Shown in pieces: positions 9,529-18,251 of a stretch of 35,754 nt of DNA. The notes beneath the pieces are model-generated. The model had not been told where the DNA came from. It was given only the letters and a program-made list of their open reading frames with translations, and did no database searches. The DNA is from Candidatus Pollutiaquabacter sp. (GTDB taxonomy: Bacteria; Bacteroidota; Bacteroidia; AKYH767-A; 2013-40CM-41-45): positions 1 to 35,754 of the forward strand of contig CANIAS010000024.1 in NCBI GenBank assembly GCA_947465495.1. Direction: 5' to 3'. A program made the translations under genes and the position numbers. Numbering within the stretch: the first letter of the stretch is position 1; each line of letters opens with the position of its first letter.

Positions 9529-10623
9529 ATGGCAACCGACTTTCTCCCTCTTCAAGGCACCGACCATATTGAATTTTGGGTCGGTAATGCAAAACAAGCT
9601 TCTTATTACTACCAGCAAGCCTTCGGATATAGACTGGTTGCGTATGCCGGACCTGAGACAGGTGTACGTGACAGGGCTTCCTATGTTTTGCAACAAGGGA
9701 AAATACGTTTGGTCTTCACTACACCTATTCGTTCTAACACTGAAATGGCAGAACATATCCATAAACATGGAGACGGTGTTCGTGTTTTGGCACTTTGGGT
9801 GGATAATGCCGAAAAAGCCTACAACGAAGTTATGTCACGTGGGGCAAAATCGCATGCCGCACCACAAACACACTCCGACGAATTCGGTGAAGTACGTACT
9901 GCCAGCATACATACCTATGGAGATACGCTGCACACATTTGTAGAGCGCAAAAACTATACGGGTCCATTCATGCCCGGCTATAAAACTGTCCAATCCACGA
10001 TTGATGTTGAGCCGGTTGGTTTGGAATACGTCGACCATTGTGTGGGCAATGTGGAATTAGGCGACATGAACAAATGGGTGAAATTCTACGAAGATGTACT
10101 TGGTTTCAAGATGATCATCACCTTCGACGATAACGATATCTCCACCGAGTATTCTGCCTTAATGAGCAAGGTCGTTTCTAACGGAAATGGTTTTGTCAAA
10201 TTCCCTATCAATGAGCCAGCAGAGGGAAAGAAGAAATCTCAAATTGATGAGTACCTGGAATTTTATAATGGTGCAGGCGTGCAACACATTGCGGTACTCA
10301 CCCATGACGTTATCAAAACTGTTACTGCCTTAAAAAATCGTGGTGTAGATTTTCTAAAGGTACCAACTACCTACTACGATGATTTACAATCACGCGTTGG
10401 TAAAATTGACGAGAACATTGAAGACTTAAAACAGTTGGGCATCCTGGTGGATCGGGACGACGAGGGGTATCTCTTGCAAATCTTTACCAAGCCCGTTGAA
10501 GATCGCCCTACCCTCTTTTATGAGATCATTCAACGTAAGGGAGCTAAATCATTTGGGAAAGGCAACTTCAAGGCGCTTTTCGAAGCCATCGAACGAGAGC
10601 AGGCATTACGCGGCAATCTCTAA
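9529..10623 (+). CDS. hppD: 4-hydroxyphenylpyruvate dioxygenase
   Basis: Non-haem Fe(II) dioxygenase that converts 4-hydroxyphenylpyruvate to homogentisate in tyrosine breakdown; cytoplasmic. The 364 residues form two vicinal-oxygen-chelate (glyoxalase-like) halves, about 10-145 and 165-335. The facial-triad iron ligands are visible: H170 in 'EYVDHCVGNV', H253 in 'GVQHIAVLTHD' and E332 in 'LFYEIIQRKG'. The C-terminal segment 'RPTLFYEIIQRKGAKSFGKG' is typical of HPPD rather than hydroxymandelate synthase. Length is normal for the bacterial enzyme. The gene stands alone between its own promoter candidate and a strong terminator; homogentisate dioxygenase and later pathway genes are not in this window. 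Confidence 0.95.
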   Translation: MATDFLPLQGTDHIEFWVGNAKQASYYYQQAFGYRLVAYAGPETGVRDRASYVLQQGKIRLVFTTPIRSNTEMAEHIHKHGDGVRVLALWVDNAEKAYNEVMSRGAKSHAAPQTHSDEFGEVRTASIHTYGDTLHTFVERKNYTGPFMPGYKTVQSTIDVEPVGLEYVDHCVGNVELGDMNKWVKFYEDVLGFKMIITFDDNDISTEYSALMSKVVSNGNGFVKFPINEPAEGKKKSQIDEYLEFYNGAGVQHIAVLTHDVIKTVTALKNRGVDFLKVPTTYYDDLQSRVGKIDENIEDLKQLGILVDRDDEGYLLQIFTKPVEDRPTLFYEIIQRKGAKSFGKGNFKALFEAIEREQALRGNL

Positions 10624-10638
10624 AAAGCCAATAATTAG

Positions 10639-10678
10639 AAGCCCGGATTTCTTAAAAAGTGTGAAATCCGGGCTTTTT
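10639..10678 (+). terminator. Intrinsic terminator of hppD
   Basis: A perfect 13-bp stem (10639-10651 with 10663-10675), an 11-base A-rich loop and a run of five Ts (10674-10678), starting 15 bases after the hppD stop codon. Confidence 0.92.
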
Positions 10679-10734
10679 CACATCTTATGATTCAAAACTT
10701 CAACTTTTTTTCATCTAAGCGACCTTAATGGCTG

Positions 10735-10742
10735 TATTTTTG
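10735..10742 (+). promoter_or_regulatory. -7 element for the DUF4369/thioredoxin gene
   Basis: TATTTTTG matches TAnnTTTG and ends 43 bases before the start codon, giving a leader of about 40 bases. There is no TTG at the usual spacing. Confidence 0.4.
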
Positions 10743-10785
10743 TCAATAAGGGAAACCTTTAACCCAATATCAGCTATCAACGATT

Positions 10786-12213
10786 ATGAAGAAGCTCTTA
10801 CACATCACCTTGACATTCTTGGCATTCTGTCTTATTTCGATTGCCTCCCTCGCCAAGTCCAGTGGCTACGAAATCAAAGTCCACATCGTAGGATTAAGCG
10901 ACACCACCTGTTATTTAGGGAATCACTACGGAGATAAGCAGTACGTAAAAGACACCGTACACGTAGACCAAAACGGTTGGATGACTTTTGCAGGAAAAGA
11001 AAATCTTGACGGCGGGATTTATTTAGTGATTCTACCGAATAAAACCTATTTCGAAATCTTGATTAATGATGAACAAAAATTCACTGTCGAGACGGACACG
11101 CTAGATTACGTTGGACATCTCACAGTGACAGGTTCCCTAGAAAACCGACTCTTCAATGATCATCAGAAATTTCTTATTCAAAAAGGGATTGAAAACGCTG
11201 ACCTCAAAAGCAAGTTAGATTTTTACAAAGACAACAAAGATTCAACGGCTGCTATTAAAAAACGGATGGCCGACATGGATAAAGAAGTAAAACAGTACCG
11301 ACTTAAGTTGGTACAAGATTATCCGAACACCTTTATGGCAAAAATAATCAAGACCATGCAGGAGCCTGACGTGCCAGAAGCACCCAAGGATGCCAAAGGC
11401 AATGTGATTGACTCGATGTTCCAGTTCAATTATTTCAAAGCACACTTTTTGGACAATGTGGATTTCAGTGATGAACGACTGCTACGCACACCAATTCTCT
11501 TCAATAAAGTCAAAACCTACACTCAACAGTTGACAGTACCTATGCCCGACTCTATCATTCCATCGGTAGACACCATCATCATCAAGTCCAGGGCTAATAA
11601 GGAGGTTTTCAAATACCATGTAGCGTCACTTGCCAATTACTACGAGACCTCCAACATCATGGGTTATGATAAAGTCTTTGTGCACATTTCCGAAACCTAT
11701 TACCTGACAGATGAAGCCTATTGGGCTGACAGTACCTTGAAAGAAAAAATTCGTGAGCGTGTCAATAAGATCAAACCGAATATTTTAGGAACACCAGCAT
11801 ATAACCTGGTCATGCCAGATACGACCTACCGCAACTACCGTAAGTTGTATGATATCAAAGCGAAATACACCGTCCTGGTTTTTTGGGATCCTACTTGCAG
11901 TCATTGTAAAGTGGAGGTTCCTGAACTGCATCATATCTATGACAGCTTGAAATCAAAAGGCGTTAGCTTGGAAGTGTATTCTGTCGGTATTGAGTCTGAT
12001 CCGGAGCTTTGGAAAAAGTTCATTAAAGATCACAATCTGGATTGGATCAACGTCTCAGATTTATATAACAATACCAACTTCAGAGACTACTACGACATTT
12101 ACTCCACTCCAGTCATTTATCTATTGGACGATCAAAAGCGCATCATCGCCAAGCGATTGGATCCAACCAAGGTTAGGGATTTCATCGACAGGGATATGAA
12201 GGAAAAAAAATAA
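10786..12213 (+). CDS. Secreted DUF4369/TlpA-like thioredoxin-fold protein
   Basis: Periplasmic thiol-disulfide protein of 475 residues. The signal peptide is residues 1-23 (basic KK, then a Leu/Ile-rich core, cleavage near SLA). An N-terminal DUF4369-like beta domain (about 28-115) and a helical middle (about 120-340, DUF5106-like) precede a C-terminal TlpA/AhpC-type thioredoxin domain (about 345-475). The redox motif is C371-S-H-C374 in 'FWDPTCSHCKVEVPEL', and the cis-proline is in 'STPVIYLLD'. This architecture is common in Bacteroidota, where such proteins probably reduce or isomerise disulfides outside the cytoplasm; the partner is unknown. It is monocistronic, ending at a terminator shared with the converging VPS10 gene. 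The DsbD at 33068 could be its electron donor (inference). Confidence 0.88.
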   Translation: MKKLLHITLTFLAFCLISIASLAKSSGYEIKVHIVGLSDTTCYLGNHYGDKQYVKDTVHVDQNGWMTFAGKENLDGGIYLVILPNKTYFEILINDEQKFTVETDTLDYVGHLTVTGSLENRLFNDHQKFLIQKGIENADLKSKLDFYKDNKDSTAAIKKRMADMDKEVKQYRLKLVQDYPNTFMAKIIKTMQEPDVPEAPKDAKGNVIDSMFQFNYFKAHFLDNVDFSDERLLRTPILFNKVKTYTQQLTVPMPDSIIPSVDTIIIKSRANKEVFKYHVASLANYYETSNIMGYDKVFVHISETYYLTDEAYWADSTLKEKIRERVNKIKPNILGTPAYNLVMPDTTYRNYRKLYDIKAKYTVLVFWDPTCSHCKVEVPELHHIYDSLKSKGVSLEVYSVGIESDPELWKKFIKDHNLDWINVSDLYNNTNFRDYYDIYSTPVIYLLDDQKRIIAKRLDPTKVRDFIDRDMKEKK

Positions 12214-12241
12214 CCAAAAGCACTAGCATTCATCCACATAA

Positions 12242-12276
12242 AAAGGCCCCCTAGTTCATCTAAGGGGCCTTTGCTT
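12242..12276. terminator. Bidirectional terminator between converging genes
   Basis: A 9-bp stem AAAGGCCCC (12242-12250) with GGGGCCTTT (12264-12272) and a 13-base loop. It lies 28 bases after the plus-strand gene and 50 bases after the minus-strand gene. The minus-strand side is followed by a run of Ts (the A-run at 12241-12245), and the plus side by TTGCTTTT. It probably serves both. Confidence 0.8.
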
Positions 12277-12322
12277 TTCGATATTATTAGCGGGATAATA
12301 TTTTAATTGCAGTATAGGATTA

Positions 12323-15268
12323 TCAATCCCATTCAGGAACAGAAGCTGCTGGCGATTCTTTCTTTCCCTTTGGATCCTTTACCATGAATGATTCTTTCGA
12401 TACGATACCAGAGGCACTTTCTATTTCCAGTACATATTCTCCAATTGGTAAATAGAAATTGGCATCCTCCGCTTTAAGTAATTTTGATTTCTTCAACTTA
12501 TCGATTGACCGAAGTTCTTTTTCGAACGATTTAATCACCGAAGGATCCACCTTTAAGTTGACAGATGCTGTATTTACTCCTGCTTCTGCCGAGTCGTTCG
12601 CTGAACATAGGATAATCCCTGCTTTAGAGCGAATGGTAAGTTGTACGACCTCATTTGACTTTGAAAAATAACTTATGTCAGAAGCAGGAACATCGCGATC
12701 TCCAAAGTCACCTGACTTCTTGCCCCAGTGATTGGACCATTTAACGTCTGATTTTCTCATGATTTTTAGATTTTGAGCAAGCAACGAATCATCCAGCATC
12801 CTGACGAGCGAAAGGGACGCGATGTAGAGGCTTCGTCCATGAGTACCCACGACAATTTCACCTTCGCGCGGATGAATGACCAGGTCGTGAACAGCTACGC
12901 GCGGCAATCCTCCATTCATGGCCATCCAATCAGCACCACGATTCAAGGATAGATACAATCCGTTATCCGTTCCCAGATACAGCAATTGCGACTTCTCCGG
13001 ATCTTCGCGGATTACATTAACCGGCTCTGAAGGCAATTCTGAGGAAAGAGACCTCCAATTATTGCCATAATCTTCACTTACAAAAACGTACGGAGTAAAA
13101 TGATCGCTACGACATCCGTTTAATGTCACATACACACGTCCTTCCACGTGAGCGGAAGCCACTACCCTACTCACATAAATACCCTGCGGGAGACCTGCGT
13201 CAATGCGTTCCCAGGAATAGCCTACATCTTTACTAACCCAAAGTCTTCCATCGTCTGTGCCGCAATAGATAAGTCCGAAACGCATGGGCGACTCGTGAAT
13301 CGAAGTAATGGTATTGAAAGGAACATCCCCTTTTTTGTCAGCGGTCGTTAAGTCAGCTGAAAGCACCTTCATGTCGTCGCCTTGATTCATAGAGCGATGA
13401 AATCGATTTGTACCGAAGTAAAGTATGTCCTGATTGTGTGTTGAAAGCCAGATGGGCGCTTGCCAGTTGAACCGATAATTTGGTGTACCCAAGTCGTTCA
13501 CAGGTTTGATTGGATGATTATAATCCGGATGATTTTTATTGAGCCGGTAATAATTTCCGAATTGAAAGCCGGTGTACACTGTGGCATTGTCGCGGGTATC
13601 CACCATTACCTGCATACCATCGCCACCCATGATGGAGGTGAATGGGTATTGACCGCTATCGTGCCACGCATTTGAATTAGACGTTGTTGATGACCCAGTC
13701 CAAACGCCATTATCTTGCAGTCCTCCGTAAACATTATAGGGCTGATCCATATCTACATTAACCGAATAGAATTGTCCGACCGGAGGCGTGTTAGCCTTGA
13801 ACCAGGATGCACCGTCGTCGTACGAAATGTTTAGACCACCGTCGTTGCCAATGATTATATGTCCCTGCTTCCGTGGATTCATCCATACCACATGATGGTC
13901 CGCGTGAACATTATCGCCATCAATTTGCTTAAAGGTCTTTCCCCCATCGCGGGACATAATCAGCGTATAGCCAGACAGCACAATTTTTTGATCGTCAAAA
14001 GGCGAAACGAAAGCTTTGCCAAAATAATATCCATAGGTGAAATACAACGAGCGCATAAATTCTTCGTTTACTTTCGTCCAGGTTGCGCCGGCGTTATCGC
14101 TCCGATATACCTCTGCGCCTATAATGGGCGTATCGAACAACGAGTTGTTTGCGTCATTTAGAAATTCAAGTATGGACGATGGAGCAATGGAATCCTTTCG
14201 AATAAGCTCCTTCACTACATCGGCTGAATATTTCGCAGGGAAATCATGGTCACGAAGGAACGACTCTAAACGCTCATCGTCAATTGCCAGAAAGTCGGTC
14301 TTTGAAATATCTTTCAAATCACGTGTTGACAATTCATCGCCGTCGGGTTTTTCTTCCGGACGTTTAGCCTGGTTGTCAACGACAGCATACAAAATAGTGG
14401 GATTCTTAGGAAAGATGGACACTCCGATTCGTCCAACTCCATCTCCGGTTGGAAATCCTGAGCCAGCGCCTGAGATCAACTTCCAATTCTCGCCGCCATC
14501 GGCAGACTTATAAATACCGCTGCTGGCACCGCTTTCGACAAAATTCCAAGTACGTCGTTCACGGCGCCACATTGAAGCATATAAGATCATTGAATTCGAC
14601 GGATCAATTTGAAGCTCAACTGCGCCCGTATTATCATCCACTTTCAAAACTTGTTTCCACGTCGTACCTCCATCGGTGGTTTTATAGACACCTCGTTCAG
14701 CATTGGATGAAAAAAGATGTCCTAATACGGCTACCCAGACCGTCTTAGGGTCATTGGGATGTAGAATGACGGCTCCTATGTGATGAGACTCTGGCAGCCC
14801 CTTGTACTGCCAGGTTTTTCCAGTGTCTGCACTGAAGTACATTCCAATACCAGCGTACGAGCTGCGGCTGGAGTTTACCTCCCCTGTTCCGATCCAGATA
14901 TTGCGTGATTTCCAATCTACGGCAAAGTCACCAATTGTTATTACATCTTCGTGATCAAAAACCGGTATAAATGATTGTCCATTATTTTTAGTGTACCACA
15001 AACCTCCGGAAGCGTAGGCCACATAAAATTCCGTGGGGTCATCCGGATTCACGTCCAAGTCGACCACCCTTCCGCTCATGACTGTTGGACCAACATTACG
15101 AAACGCAATGTTCTTCACAAGTGATTCTGCTTCCAATTGCTTGTGTTTAGCGATTCCTGAAATCCGATCAGAGGCTGGAGTCGGAGATGGCTGAGCGATC
15201 GAGGAAACCGAAATACCTAGCAGTATTAGGGCCAATAAACAGTTTTTCATAAGGGCTAATTTGTGCAT
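12323..15268 (-). CDS. Secreted VPS10/sortilin-like BNR-repeat protein
   Basis: Beta-propeller protein of 981 residues. A signal peptide ends near SSIAQ. I count ten Asp-box-like motifs in order: TKNNGQSF, SADTGKTW, TTDGGTTW, SADGGENW, SDNAGATW, SRDGGKTF, SYDDGASW, SKDVGYSW, SEDYGNNW and SLNRGADW. This fits a ten-bladed sortilin-type propeller or two smaller ones. A charged helical insertion ('RPEEKPDGDELSTRDLKD' onwards, about residues 300-375) separates the fourth and fifth motifs. The C-terminal 150 residues form another beta-rich domain and end in PEWD, with no T9SS sorting signal. Such proteins are often annotated 'glycosyl hydrolase', but I see no proof of catalysis; binding is as likely. 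The start at 15268 is used; the ATG at 15250 (MKNCLLALILL) gives an equally good signal peptide. Confidence 0.85.
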   Translation of the reverse strand: MHKLALMKNCLLALILLGISVSSIAQPSPTPASDRISGIAKHKQLEAESLVKNIAFRNVGPTVMSGRVVDLDVNPDDPTEFYVAYASGGLWYTKNNGQSFIPVFDHEDVITIGDFAVDWKSRNIWIGTGEVNSSRSSYAGIGMYFSADTGKTWQYKGLPESHHIGAVILHPNDPKTVWVAVLGHLFSSNAERGVYKTTDGGTTWKQVLKVDDNTGAVELQIDPSNSMILYASMWRRERRTWNFVESGASSGIYKSADGGENWKLISGAGSGFPTGDGVGRIGVSIFPKNPTILYAVVDNQAKRPEEKPDGDELSTRDLKDISKTDFLAIDDERLESFLRDHDFPAKYSADVVKELIRKDSIAPSSILEFLNDANNSLFDTPIIGAEVYRSDNAGATWTKVNEEFMRSLYFTYGYYFGKAFVSPFDDQKIVLSGYTLIMSRDGGKTFKQIDGDNVHADHHVVWMNPRKQGHIIIGNDGGLNISYDDGASWFKANTPPVGQFYSVNVDMDQPYNVYGGLQDNGVWTGSSTTSNSNAWHDSGQYPFTSIMGGDGMQVMVDTRDNATVYTGFQFGNYYRLNKNHPDYNHPIKPVNDLGTPNYRFNWQAPIWLSTHNQDILYFGTNRFHRSMNQGDDMKVLSADLTTADKKGDVPFNTITSIHESPMRFGLIYCGTDDGRLWVSKDVGYSWERIDAGLPQGIYVSRVVASAHVEGRVYVTLNGCRSDHFTPYVFVSEDYGNNWRSLSSELPSEPVNVIREDPEKSQLLYLGTDNGLYLSLNRGADWMAMNGGLPRVAVHDLVIHPREGEIVVGTHGRSLYIASLSLVRMLDDSLLAQNLKIMRKSDVKWSNHWGKKSGDFGDRDVPASDISYFSKSNEVVQLTIRSKAGIILCSANDSAEAGVNTASVNLKVDPSVIKSFEKELRSIDKLKKSKLLKAEDANFYLPIGEYVLEIESASGIVSKESFMVKDPKGKKESPAASVPEWD

Positions 15269-15323
15269 CTCAATATACCCGATTTATCAAGAACTTCCTT
15301 CAAAAAACACCTCTTTAAAGCGG

Positions 15324-15354
15324 TTGATTAATGGTGTGGGATTTCTTATCTTGG
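15324..15354 (+). promoter_or_regulatory. Candidate promoter of the DUF4199 gene
   Basis: TTG (15324-15326), 20 bases, then TATCTTGG (15347-15354), one mismatch to TAnnTTTG. It overlaps the upstream in-frame ATG at 15331, which supports the internal start at 15373. The predicted leader is about 15 bases. Confidence 0.45.
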
Positions 15355-15372
15355 TATCAACCAACTGGCATT

Positions 15373-15903
15373 ATGTCAACAAGCACCACGGTTCGCTACG
15401 GTTTGATTGCAGGTATCTTAATGAGCCTTGTGCTTTTTCTACCGTACTTTTTATGGGGCAAAAAATTTGATTTCAATTTGGGAGAGGCGCTTGCTTATTC
15501 GGCAATTTTCCTTTCGCTGGCTGGTTCAATCCTATTAGGTATCCGTTCTAGACGAAAAAAGGAGTTTGAAGGGACTATTCCATTCAAGATTGCCTTTAGG
15601 ACCGGCATGACCATCACCATTTCCGCTGCCATCTTTGTCTATTTTTCAGTTTATCTCTTCCTGGAATTTAAAGGCACCGAATGGCTGAGCAGTTACTATG
15701 AGCACAAGGTGCTTCAACTGCATGAAAAATTTCCAGACAAGGCAGTCTTTGAGGAAAAGTTGGCTACCCTGAACAATGACTTTGCACAGAACAGTGCGGA
15801 CTACCTAAACGTCAACAGCCAAGCGCTGATGATATTCTTCATCGTACTTTTATTTGGAGCAGTGATCAGCCTTGCTTCCGCGGCCATTCAACAAAGAGAC
15901 TAA
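15373..15903 (+). CDS. DUF4199-family small membrane protein
   Basis: Inner-membrane protein of 176 residues from the start chosen here. Four hydrophobic segments are visible: about 9-29, 37-55, 76-98 and the last about 148-168. A soluble, charged stretch rich in Lys/Glu lies between the third and fourth ('YYEHKVLQLHEKFPDKAVFE'). The pattern matches DUF4199 proteins, which are nearly confined to Bacteroidota and have no known function. The frame is open to an ATG at 15331 but that overlaps the promoter candidate, and 'MSTSTTVRYGLIAGILM' is the usual type of start. The gene is divergent from the VPS10 gene and its stop is only 2 bases from the 3' end of purL. Confidence 0.8.
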   Translation: MSTSTTVRYGLIAGILMSLVLFLPYFLWGKKFDFNLGEALAYSAIFLSLAGSILLGIRSRRKKEFEGTIPFKIAFRTGMTITISAAIFVYFSVYLFLEFKGTEWLSSYYEHKVLQLHEKFPDKAVFEEKLATLNNDFAQNSADYLNVNSQALMIFFIVLLFGAVISLASAAIQQRD

Positions 15904-15905
15904 GT

Positions 15906-18131
15906 TCAGCTGAGCTGTTTTTCAAGCGCTGAATCATAGGCAGCTGCGACCTCGGAAACCTTGCCCCAATTTTCTTCGTCGATGATCATCTCACCGGCAT
16001 TGACAGTACCGAGGTTAGCAAATTCCACGTCCGCATTCATCAATTCAGCGACGAATGTATCGATGTTTGACTCGTCGACAGAGACAACAAAACGCCCTTG
16101 TGCTTCACCAAACAGGAAAGCATCTGCCCGACAATCAAAATCAGTTTCGATAGAAAAACCAAGTCCACGAGGCATAGACGATTCCACCAATGTGACAAAT
16201 AATCCCCCATCGGAGACATCGTGAGCGGATCGCACCAATCCTTTGAGTATGAGTTTGCGTACCACCTGCTGTACCTTATACTCCTTATCGAGATCGAAGT
16301 ATGGAGCCGGAGAATGTTTAATCTTATGCCAGGAGTATAAGTACTCAGACGATGCAATATCGTTTACGGATTCTCCAATCAAGAAAATGCTATCGCCTAC
16401 TTTTTTAAAGTCGAGCGTCATTCGGTGTGATTTACTTTCGAGAACTCCCAGCATACCGATGGTAGGTGTTGGAAATACGGGACCTTCATCTGAGCTCTGG
16501 TTGTAGAAACTAACATTTCCTCCAGTAACCGGTGTCCGAAACTTACGGCAGGCCTTTCCCATTCCTTTTATGGCATTAACGAATTGCCAATAGACCTCTT
16601 TATTATAGGGATTACCAAAATTAAGACAATTGGTGATGGCAGAAGGTTCAGCACCGCTGCAGATAATGTTGCGCGCAGCTTCCGCGACAGCAATGGCGCA
16701 CCCTTGCTCCGGATCGGCATAGACATAACGACTATTACAGTCAACTGTAAGGGCTATGGCTCGGTCGGTATTCTTAAGGTTTACAACGGCTGCATCGGAC
16801 GGTGCGTTGGTACTCATGTTCACAGTTCCAACCATGGAATCGTACTGCTGATAAACATAACGACGAGAACAAATGTTGGGATGTTGTAATAAAAAATTAG
16901 CGACAGACTTTAGATCTTCCGGCTCCGGTACACTATCGATGGAGAAACGCTTACTCTCATAAAAATAAGATGGAACGGAATATTCGCGTTGATAAACGGG
17001 AGCTCCACCACCCAGCACCAGCGAATCAGCAGGGACATCAGCGACCAATTCTTTCTCCATGTAAAACTTCAATTGGTTTCCGGTAGTTACTTCGCCAATC
17101 TGAACACAATTCAAGTCCCATTTATCAAAAACTCTTTTGACCTCCGCTTCACGTCCTTTCTTAACGACTACCAGCATGCGTTCTTGAGACTCACTCAACA
17201 GGATTTCCCATGCTTGCATGTTTTTCTGACGAGTTGGTACACGTTCCAGGCGAATGATCATGCCATGTCTTCCCTTGGCCGACATTTCTGAAGTTGAACA
17301 GATAATTCCGGCAGCTCCCATATCCTGCATACCAATGACGGCGCCTGTTTCGATTAATTCAAGGGAGGCTTCCAGTAATAACTTTTCAGTAAAAGGGTCA
17401 CCCACTTGAACCGATGGCAAGTCTTCTGCTGAGTCCTCGTGCAAATCGCCAGAAGCGAACGTTGCGCCATGGATGCCATCTTTACCTGTGGCCGATCCGA
17501 CGATGAAGACCGGATTACCGAGTCCGTAGGAGATGGCCGAAATTGTTTTACCAACTTCAACGATTCCAGCCGACATAGCATTGACGAGTGGATTCACATT
17601 ATAGCAATCATCAAAATACAATTCACCGCCGACTGTTGGAACGCCGAATGCATTACCATAATCACCGATACCTTTAACGACACCCTTCAGCAACCACTTC
17701 GTCTTATCCAGGTGAATATTTCCGAAGCGAAGTGAGTTGAGTTGCGCCACAGGTCGTGCGCCCATGGTGAAGATATCCCGATTAATTCCGCCGACGCCAG
17801 TGGCAGCACCCTGGTAGGGCTCAATGGCCGAAGGGTGATTGTGTGATTCGATTTTGAACGCGCATGCCAAACCATCGCCAATGGCAACAAGGCCCGCATT
17901 TTCCTGACCAGCCTGTGCAAGCATGTGCGGACCATCCTTAGGCAACGTCTTCAGCCAAGAGATCGAGTTCTTGTAGGAGCAGTGTTCGCTCCACATGACC
18001 GAATAGATACTTAATTCCGTAAAGTTGGGGGTTCGACCGAGGTAATCTTTAATTTTTTCAAATTCTTCAGGTAAAAGCCCTAATTCGCGGGCCGTATCTA
18101 CTGTAACTACTTTCTCTGCGGTCAAAGACAT
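15906..18131 (-). CDS. purL: Phosphoribosylformylglycinamidine synthase subunit PurL
   Basis: Catalyses the ATP-dependent conversion of FGAR to FGAM in de novo purine synthesis, using ammonia from glutamine; cytoplasmic. At 741 residues this is the 'small' PurL, which in studied organisms works with separate PurQ (glutaminase) and PurS subunits; neither is in this window. Visible landmarks are H50 in '[11 protein letters not shown]', H97/H99 in '[16 protein letters not shown]', the glycine-rich '[12 protein letters not shown]', '[10 protein letters not shown]' and '[15 protein letters not shown]'. Two AIRS-type halves are present (about 40-340 and 410-720). The gene is monocistronic and divergent from the membrane protein gene at 18252. 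Its 3' end nearly touches the converging DUF4199 gene. Confidence 0.95.
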   Translation of the reverse strand: MSLTAEKVVTVDTARELGLLPEEFEKIKDYLGRTPNFTELSIYSVMWSEHCSYKNSISWLKTLPKDGPHMLAQAGQENAGLVAIGDGLACAFKIESHNHPSAIEPYQGAATGVGGINRDIFTMGARPVAQLNSLRFGNIHLDKTKWLLKGVVKGIGDYGNAFGVPTVGGELYFDDCYNVNPLVNAMSAGIVEVGKTISAISYGLGNPVFIVGSATGKDGIHGATFASGDLHEDSAEDLPSVQVGDPFTEKLLLEASLELIETGAVIGMQDMGAAGIICSTSEMSAKGRHGMIIRLERVPTRQKNMQAWEILLSESQERMLVVVKKGREAEVKRVFDKWDLNCVQIGEVTTGNQLKFYMEKELVADVPADSLVLGGGAPVYQREYSVPSYFYESKRFSIDSVPEPEDLKSVANFLLQHPNICSRRYVYQQYDSMVGTVNMSTNAPSDAAVVNLKNTDRAIALTVDCNSRYVYADPEQGCAIAVAEAARNIICSGAEPSAITNCLNFGNPYNKEVYWQFVNAIKGMGKACRKFRTPVTGGNVSFYNQSSDEGPVFPTPTIGMLGVLESKSHRMTLDFKKVGDSIFLIGESVNDIASSEYLYSWHKIKHSPAPYFDLDKEYKVQQVVRKLILKGLVRSAHDVSDGGLFVTLVESSMPRGLGFSIETDFDCRADAFLFGEAQGRFVVSVDESNIDTFVAELMNADVEFANLGTVNAGEMIIDEENWGKVSEVAAAYDSALEKQLS

Positions 18132-18152
18132 GGTTGGTTGGATATTAAGCTG

Positions 18153-18186
18153 CGAAATTAAGGAATATACCAGCTACTGAAGGCAA
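18153..18186 (-). promoter_or_regulatory. Candidate purL promoter
   Basis: On the minus strand, TTG (18186-18184), 23 bases, then TAATTTCG (18160-18153), one mismatch to TAnnTTTG. The predicted leader is about 18 bases. The spacing is at the long end of the known range. No purine riboswitch-like fold was recognised in this leader. Confidence 0.3.
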
Positions 18187-18229
18187 CGAAAGGCACCAAT
18201 ATTCATTTAAAACACTCAAACTTTAATGG

Positions 18230-18237
18230 TATTTTTG
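18230..18237 (+). promoter_or_regulatory. -7 element for the membrane protein at 18252
   Basis: TATTTTTG matches TAnnTTTG and ends 14 bases before the ATG. A weak TTA sits 20 bases upstream. The predicted leader is about 11 bases. Confidence 0.4.
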
Positions 18238-18251
18238 AACAACCTGTTAAT

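Noticed and set aside
14037-14513. A 158-codon plus-strand frame opposite the VPS10 gene
   Set aside because: The minus strand encodes Asp-box motifs across the same bases; the other frame has no recognisable features.
15331-15372. Upstream start for the DUF4199 gene
   Set aside because: It overlaps a promoter candidate, and the extra 14 residues precede a normal start at 15373.
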